64,000 nt of DNA from Janibacter alkaliphilus (GTDB lineage: Bacteria > Actinomycetota > Actinomycetes > Actinomycetales > Dermatophilaceae). A program made the translations under genes and the position numbers. Positions 59,687-64,000 of the stretch are shown in pieces. The stretch is taken from NCBI RefSeq assembly GCF_013408565.1, contig NZ_JACBZX010000001.1, positions 310,001 through 374,000 on the forward strand. The letters are read 5' to 3'. Positions within the stretch are counted from its first letter, which is position 1, and every line of letters begins with the position of its first letter. The notes below the pieces were generated by a model, which made no database searches, was not told the origin of the DNA, and worked only from the letters and a program-made list of their open reading frames with translations.

Positions 59687-61492
59687 TCAGCCCTGGCCCG
59701 GCTCGGCCAGCTCGGCGCGCTCGCGGCCGACGACCTCGTCGGGGTCGAGCTTGGTGAAGACCGGCGACGGCTTCGCCACCGGTGCGCCCACGGTCACCGG
59801 CGTCGGCGCCCAGGCGGGGGTGGCGCTGTAGTCGCCGGTGATCACCGGGTAGCCGGGGCCGCCGTCGAGGTCGTCGACCTCGCGCACCTGCGGCATCGGG
59901 ACCAGCTCTCCGGTGCCGCCGAGCACGAGGTGGACCCGGTTCGCCGCGTGCGGCAGGAAGGGCGCCAGCACGAGGTTGAGGTCGCTGACGCTCTGGATGA
60001 GGGTGTGCAGCACCGTGGCCAGGCGCTCGCGCTCGTCCTCCCCCTTCAGCCGGAAGGGCTCGGTGTCGGTGACGTACTTGTTCACCTCGGCGACGGCCCG
60101 CATCGCGGCGGCCAGCGCCGCCTTCTGCCGGTGCCGCCGGATGAGCTCGCCGACCTCGTCGAAGGCCTGCGCGACCCGCTCCCGGACGGCCTCGTCGACC
60201 GGCTCCAGGGTCCCGGGCGCGGGCACCTCGCCGAAGCTCTTGGCGACCATCGAGGCCGTCCGGTTGACCAGGTTGCCCCACCCGCCGACGAGCTCGGAGT
60301 TGTTGCGCTGCACGAACTCCGGCCAGGTGAAGTCGGCGTCCTGGCTCTCCGGGCCGGCCGCGCAGATGAAGTAGCGCAGCGGGTCCGGCCCGTAGGTCTG
60401 CAGCACGTGCCGCAGCCCGATGACGTGGCCCCGGCTGGAGGAGAACTGGCGCGACTCCATGGTGAGGAACTCGCTGGAGACGACCTCGGTGGGCAGGTTC
60501 AGCCGGCCGTACTCCCCCGGCTCGCCGCCCTTGTCGCCGGCGCCGGCGTAGGCCAGCAGCTCGGCCGGCCAGATCTGGGAGTGGAAGGTGATGTTGTCCT
60601 TGCCCATGAAGTAGTAGGACAGCGCCTCCGGGTCGTTCCACCACTCCCGCCAGCGGTCCGGCTCACCCAGGCGCCGGGCCCACTCGATCGACGCGGAGAG
60701 GTAGCCGATGACCGCGTCGAACCACACGTAGAGCCGCTTGCTCGGGTAGCGGGTGCCGAGCTCGCCGGGCAGCGGGATGCCCCAGTCGATGTCCCGGGTC
60801 ATCGCCCGCGGCCGGATGTCGTCGAGGATGTTCAGGCTGAAGCGGATGACGTTGGGCCGCCACGTGCCGGTGGCCTCACGGCCCTCGAGGTAGGTGCGCA
60901 GCGCCCCGGCCAGCGCGGGCAGGTCCAGGAAGAAGTGCTCGGTCTCGCCGAACTGCGGGACCGCACCGTCGATCTTGCTGCGCGGGTCCTTCAGGTCGGT
61001 CGGCTCGAGCTGGTTGCCGCAGTTGTCGCACTGGTCGCCGCGGGCCTCGGTGTAGCCGCAGATCGGGCAGGTGCCCTCGATGTAGCGGTCCGGCAGGGTG
61101 CGCCCGGTGCGCGGGTCGAGCGCGACCTGCTGGGTCTGCTCGAGGAAGTAGCCGTTGGCCAGCACCTGCTCGAAGAGCTCCTGGACGACCGCGTAGTGGT
61201 TGCGGCTGGTGGTGCGGGTGTAGAGGTCGTAGGAGCAACCGAGGTCGGCCAGCTCGTCGGCGATGACCCGGTGGTTGCGGTCGGCCAGCTCGCGCGCGGT
61301 GAGCCCCTCCTTGTCGGCCTGGACGAGGATCGGGGTGCCGTGCTCGTCCGAGCCGCTGACCACGAGCACGTCGTGGCCGGCCATCCGCATGTACCGGCTG
61401 AAGACGTCCGAGGGGACCCCGATGCCGGCGACGTGGCCGAGGTGGCGGGGGCCGTTGGCGTACGGCCAGGCGACGGCGGAGAGGACCTTCAT
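59687..61492 (-). CDS. metG: Methionyl-tRNA synthetase
   Basis: 601 residues: HIGH-type motif [18 protein letters not shown], a zinc site with CPICG and CDNCG (about residues 144-162), and the KMSKS-equivalent [13 protein letters not shown], the variant form seen in many bacterial MetG1 enzymes. C-terminal anticodon-binding domain present. ATG at 61492 is chosen; a TTG at 61501 would add three residues. Confidence 0.95.
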   Translation of the reverse strand: MKVLSAVAWPYANGPRHLGHVAGIGVPSDVFSRYMRMAGHDVLVVSGSDEHGTPILVQADKEGLTARELADRNHRVIADELADLGCSYDLYTRTTSRNHYAVVQELFEQVLANGYFLEQTQQVALDPRTGRTLPDRYIEGTCPICGYTEARGDQCDNCGNQLEPTDLKDPRSKIDGAVPQFGETEHFFLDLPALAGALRTYLEGREATGTWRPNVIRFSLNILDDIRPRAMTRDIDWGIPLPGELGTRYPSKRLYVWFDAVIGYLSASIEWARRLGEPDRWREWWNDPEALSYYFMGKDNITFHSQIWPAELLAYAGAGDKGGEPGEYGRLNLPTEVVSSEFLTMESRQFSSSRGHVIGLRHVLQTYGPDPLRYFICAAGPESQDADFTWPEFVQRNNSELVGGWGNLVNRTASMVAKSFGEVPAPGTLEPVDEAVRERVAQAFDEVGELIRRHRQKAALAAAMRAVAEVNKYVTDTEPFRLKGEDERERLATVLHTLIQSVSDLNLVLAPFLPHAANRVHLVLGGTGELVPMPQVREVDDLDGGPGYPVITGDYSATPAWAPTPVTVGAPVAKPSPVFTKLDPDEVVGRERAELAEPGQG

Positions 61493-61550
61493 GGTGCTCA
61501 ATCCTAGGAGCAGCCGCGCGGCCGCCCGGACCGGCCACCGGGCCCGGGGG

Positions 61551-62177
61551 TCACTCCCCCTTCACCTGGGTGACGAAGGCGTCGATGATCACCCGGGCCA
61601 TCACCCGCACGTACTCCTCGCGCTGGTCGGCGGGGCGGGAGAGCGCGTCGACGAGTACCCCGTCGATCGCCGAGATGATCGCCGAGGAGTACAGCTCCAC
61701 CTCGACGACGCCGACGGTGGTGAGGATCTCCGTGACGGTGTCCAGCAGCCGTTGCCGCCACGAGCCGGAGACGGCCTGCAGCTCGGGCTGGCGCAGCGCC
61801 TCGCGCTCCAGCTCGAGCCGGGCCAGGGTGAGGTCGGGCGCGTCCAGCCAGCCGACGAAGAGGTCGATGGCGTGCTCGATGACCTGCTCGCTCTCCGCCC
61901 CGTCGCGCAGCTCGGCCGCCAGCCCGTCGATCGGCTCCTTGCACAGCCCGGCGACGTGGTCGGCGAGCGCTGTCAGCAGCGCCATCCGGGTGCGCAGGTA
62001 GGCGGAGGTGCTGCCCTGGGGCAGACCGGCCTCGGCGTCGACCGCTCGGTGGGTCAGCCCGCGCAGCCCGGCGCGGGCGGTGACCACGACGGCTGCGTCG
62101 AGGATCTGCCGCATCCGCGGGGTGAGCTCCTTGGCCTGCTCGTCCTGGTTCGGCGGCGAGCTCGTGGGTGCGGTCAT
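61551..62177 (-). CDS. TetR-family regulator
   Basis: 208 residues: helix-turn-helix [45 protein letters not shown], with a TetR_C-type ligand-binding region. AGGG-AGG precedes the ATG at 62177. It is divergent from the small membrane protein at 62308; the palindromic site between them (62259-62294) is its likely operator. Confidence 0.88.
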   Translation of the reverse strand: MTAPTSSPPNQDEQAKELTPRMRQILDAAVVVTARAGLRGLTHRAVDAEAGLPQGSTSAYLRTRMALLTALADHVAGLCKEPIDGLAAELRDGAESEQVIEHAIDLFVGWLDAPDLTLARLELEREALRQPELQAVSGSWRQRLLDTVTEILTTVGVVEVELYSSAIISAIDGVLVDALSRPADQREEYVRVMARVIIDAFVTQVKGE

Positions 62178-62246
62178 CGGTGGCGCCTCCCTTCGGCCCG
62201 CCAGGCTACCCCGCCGCAGCGGTCGACGGCGCCGGACCGGCCGGGC

Positions 62247-62275
62247 TTGACACCGGTCTTCTACATCCGTAGTGT
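62247..62275 (+). promoter_or_regulatory. Promoter of the small membrane-protein gene
   Basis: TTGACA (62247-62252), a 17-base spacer and TAGTGT (62270-62275): near-consensus sigma-70 spacing. The operator at 62259 overlaps the -10 region. Confidence 0.7.
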
Positions 62276-62294
62276 CGTTACTACAGACGTAGAA
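62259..62294. promoter_or_regulatory. Probable TetR operator
   Basis: Two CTAC-N4-GTAG half-sites (CTACATCCGTAG and CTACAGACGTAG) form a larger inverted repeat from TTCTAC to GTAGAA. It overlaps the promoter of the plus-strand gene. Confidence 0.7.
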
Positions 62295-62307
62295 AGGAAA
62301 GCGCACC

Positions 62308-62493
62308 ATGAGCATCGAGAGCATCGTCCCCTTCATGACCGTGATCGCCGCCATGGTCGGCCTGGCCGCCCTGGTCCTCGTGGTCTCGGTCACCATGGCC
62401 ACCATCGAGTTCTTCGCCGAGCACCGCGCCGAGCGGGTCGCCAGCCACCAGCCGATGGGTCGCTACTACCGCCAGCTGGCCCTCGGTCACTGA
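62308..62493 (+). CDS. Small single-pass membrane protein
   Basis: 61 residues: one long hydrophobic helix (SIVPFMTVIAAMVGLAALVLVVSVTMATI) then a charged tail (HRAERVASHQPMGRYYRQLALGH). AAAGGA lies upstream and the promoter and operator are strong, so it is likely expressed under TetR control. The function is unknown; a regulatory or stress membrane peptide would fit. Confidence 0.7.
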   Translation: MSIESIVPFMTVIAAMVGLAALVLVVSVTMATIEFFAEHRAERVASHQPMGRYYRQLALGH

Positions 62494-62574
62494 GCGGCTC
62501 GGAGGATCCGACCCCGGGGGCGGTCGCTGCCTGACGCAGCGGCCGCCCCCGCTGCGTGCCCCTAGGGTGAGCCC

Positions 62575-63348
62575 ATGCCCGACGGCGACCGGCCACCCCT
62601 CCCGCCGCGGACGGCGCTGACCGAGACGGCGCTGGTCCTGGGCGTCTCGCTCGGCGCCTCCGCCGTCTGGGCGGTGCTCTCGCTGACCACCGCGCTGCTC
62701 GAGCCGGGCGGGCTGGCGGAGCAGACCGCGACGCTGAACTCGTCGGCGGTGGCCGGCGGCGGCTGGCTGGACGCGACCTACCAGCTCGCCGGGATCGCGA
62801 TCGCGCTGGTGCCGGTGGCCCTGGCGCTGCACCTGCTGGCCCGCCAGCACCGGCACCCGGCGCGGATGATCGGCCTGGACACCCGAGAACCGAGCCGCGA
62901 CCTGCTGCGCGGCGCCGGTCTGGCCGCGCTCATCGGCATCCCGGGGCTCGGCCTCTACCTGCTCGGCCGGGCGCTGGGCGTGACCACCACGGTGGTGGCC
63001 GCCGACCTCCAGGGCGGCTGGTGGGTGGTCCCGGTGCTGCTGCTCGCAGCCGTGCAGAACGCGCTGCTCGAGGAGGTCGTCATGGTCGGCTACCTCTTCA
63101 CCCGGTGGGCCGAGGCGGGCTGGTCGAGCGTGCAGATCGTCGTGGTCAGCGCCCTGATCCGGGGCAGCTACCACCTCTACCAGGGGTTCGGCGCCTTCCT
63201 CGGCAACGTGGCGATGGGCCTGCTGCTGGGCGTGGTCTACCTGCGCACCCGCCGGGTGGGACCGCTGGTCGTCGCGCACGCGCTCATCGACGCGGTGGCC
63301 TTCGTCGGCTACGCCCTGCTCGCCGACCACCTGGGCTGGCTCGGCTGA
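62575..63348 (+). CDS. CPBP-family intramembrane metalloprotease
   Basis: 257 residues with eight membrane helices. The Abi/CPBP motifs are complete: QNALLEEVVMVGYLF (Glu-Glu), ALIRGSYHLYQG (His) and VVAHALIDAVAF (His/Asp). Related enzymes process prenylated proteins or confer bacteriocin immunity. The role here is unknown. Follows the small membrane gene by 81 bases on the same strand. Confidence 0.87.
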   Translation: MPDGDRPPLPPRTALTETALVLGVSLGASAVWAVLSLTTALLEPGGLAEQTATLNSSAVAGGGWLDATYQLAGIAIALVPVALALHLLARQHRHPARMIGLDTREPSRDLLRGAGLAALIGIPGLGLYLLGRALGVTTTVVAADLQGGWWVVPVLLLAAVQNALLEEVVMVGYLFTRWAEAGWSSVQIVVVSALIRGSYHLYQGFGAFLGNVAMGLLLGVVYLRTRRVGPLVVAHALIDAVAFVGYALLADHLGWLG

Positions 63349-63366
63349 GCGGTCTGCCTGCCGGCC

Positions 63367-64000
63367 TCACATCTCGATGTCGCCGGCCTCGTCCTCCTTC
63401 AGGGAGCGCGCTCCGGCCGGGGCGCCCCACCGGCTGACGTCGGTCTCGTTCCAGTCGCTGAAGCGCATGGTGGTGCTCTGCTCGCCCTTGGTGAAGGCCA
63501 GCTGGAGCATCTGCGGCTCGGCGCCCTGCGCGATCCACAGGACCCGGGAGCCGCTGCCCCCTCCCCGGCCGGCGGCCGCGTCCATCTGCAGCGCGGCCCG
63601 TCCGCGCAGCTCGGTGCAGCGCACCCCGCTGCCGTCGACGTCCCAGGCGTCCAGGCTCTCGCCGAAGAAGTTGAGGTCGACGAGCGTCGCCGGGCTGAGG
63701 CTGTCCAGGGACTCGCTGTCGGCGTCCCAGCCGAACTTCACCCACTGGTCGGCGTGCTCGCGCAGGGGGTTGTCCTTCTCGGTGCCCTCCAGGTAGGCCT
63801 CGTCCGCCTTGACGAAGCGGGTCCAGCCCACCTTCCGCATCTCCAGCGTGCCGCCCTCGTCCTGCTCCAGCAGGACCCGCCAGCTGCCGTTCTTCTTGTC
63901 CTCGCTGGCACCGGCCGCGCTCAGCGTGTAGTCCCCGGTCTCCTCGTTGCTGCCGTCGACCTCGATGGTGACGTTCTGGCTGGCCGCCATGTAGTCCTTG
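63367..64000 (-). CDS. Hypothetical protein, 5' end beyond the window
   Basis: The frame is open to the right edge (residues KDY before the internal Met at 63990), so the gene likely starts outside. About 210 visible residues, with TRFVKADEAYLEG ... ADQWVKFGWDADSESL and VTIEVDGSNEETGDYTLSA. The pattern of short beta strands resembles LppX/LprG-like lipoproteins, but this is a weak similarity; no signal peptide can be seen. Convergent with the CPBP gene. Confidence 0.55.
   Translation of the reverse strand, partial: KDYMAASQNVTIEVDGSNEETGDYTLSAAGASEDKKNGSWRVLLEQDEGGTLEMRKVGWTRFVKADEAYLEGTEKDNPLREHADQWVKFGWDADSESLDSLSPATLVDLNFFGESLDAWDVDGSGVRCTELRGRAALQMDAAAGRGGGSGSRVLWIAQGAEPQMLQLAFTKGEQSTTMRFSDWNETDVSRWGAPAGARSLKEDEAGDIEM

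Noticed and set aside
58574..61507. A 977-residue plus-strand open frame
   Set aside because: It lies opposite tatD and metG; no domain, pure shadow of GC-rich coding sequence.

Overview
The window is high-GC DNA from an actinobacterium. The evidence is the gene order metG-tatD-rpfB-rsmA-ispE, then glmU-prs, rplY-pth and mfd-mazG-eno-ftsB-DUF501-ppx, which matches the equivalent block in Mycobacterium tuberculosis, together with a LexA box of the actinobacterial form and an Rpf protein. Protein character suggests Micrococcales (Intrasporangiaceae-like), but that is inference.

Positions 1-20828 look like an acquired island. Both ends carry an IS3-family element (793-2110 and 19108-20384) and broken IS481-family transposase genes, all in the same orientation. 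Inside are three modules. (1) A compact complex-I-like operon on the minus strand (10703 to 2460): nuoA, an unusual fused NuoB/NuoD-like protein with seven His/Met repeats, nuoH, J, K, L, M, N. It has no NuoC, E, F, G or I and no visible Fe-S ligands, so it is a membrane arm without a normal electron-input arm. (2) A copper-handling set (10888-17632): YdhK lipoprotein, a Cys-rich four-helix copper protein, DUF305 lipoprotein, beta-propeller lipoprotein, Tat multicopper oxidase, SHOCT protein and a two-component system. (3) A cadmium/lead pair, cmtR-cadD (17941-18899). Several proteins from modules 1 and 2 share MDHG-type motifs, which links the respiratory-like operon to metals.

Positions 20829-64000 are chromosomal. 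From left: a small conserved protein and a Bax-inhibitor-1 family protein; cystathionine beta-synthase plus a gamma-synthase/lyase (transsulfuration); tRNA-Leu; a 32-bp tandem repeat array; ppx, DUF501, ftsB, eno, mazG, a lipoprotein and mfd; a TPM protein with pspA (envelope stress); pth and rplY; an EamA exporter with a divergent CGNR regulator; a DUF559 protein; prs and glmU; an acidic lipoprotein; an SOS-boxed HNH endonuclease; tRNA-Gln; TetR; a methyltransferase and MarR; a siderophore ABC transporter with a candidate iron box; an ABC-F ATPase, ispE, rsmA, rpfB, tatD and metG; a TetR gene divergent from a tiny membrane protein; a CPBP protease; and a partial hypothetical gene at the right edge.

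Start sites were chosen by ribosome-binding sites, signal peptides and overlaps. All functional calls come from reading motifs, without database searches.
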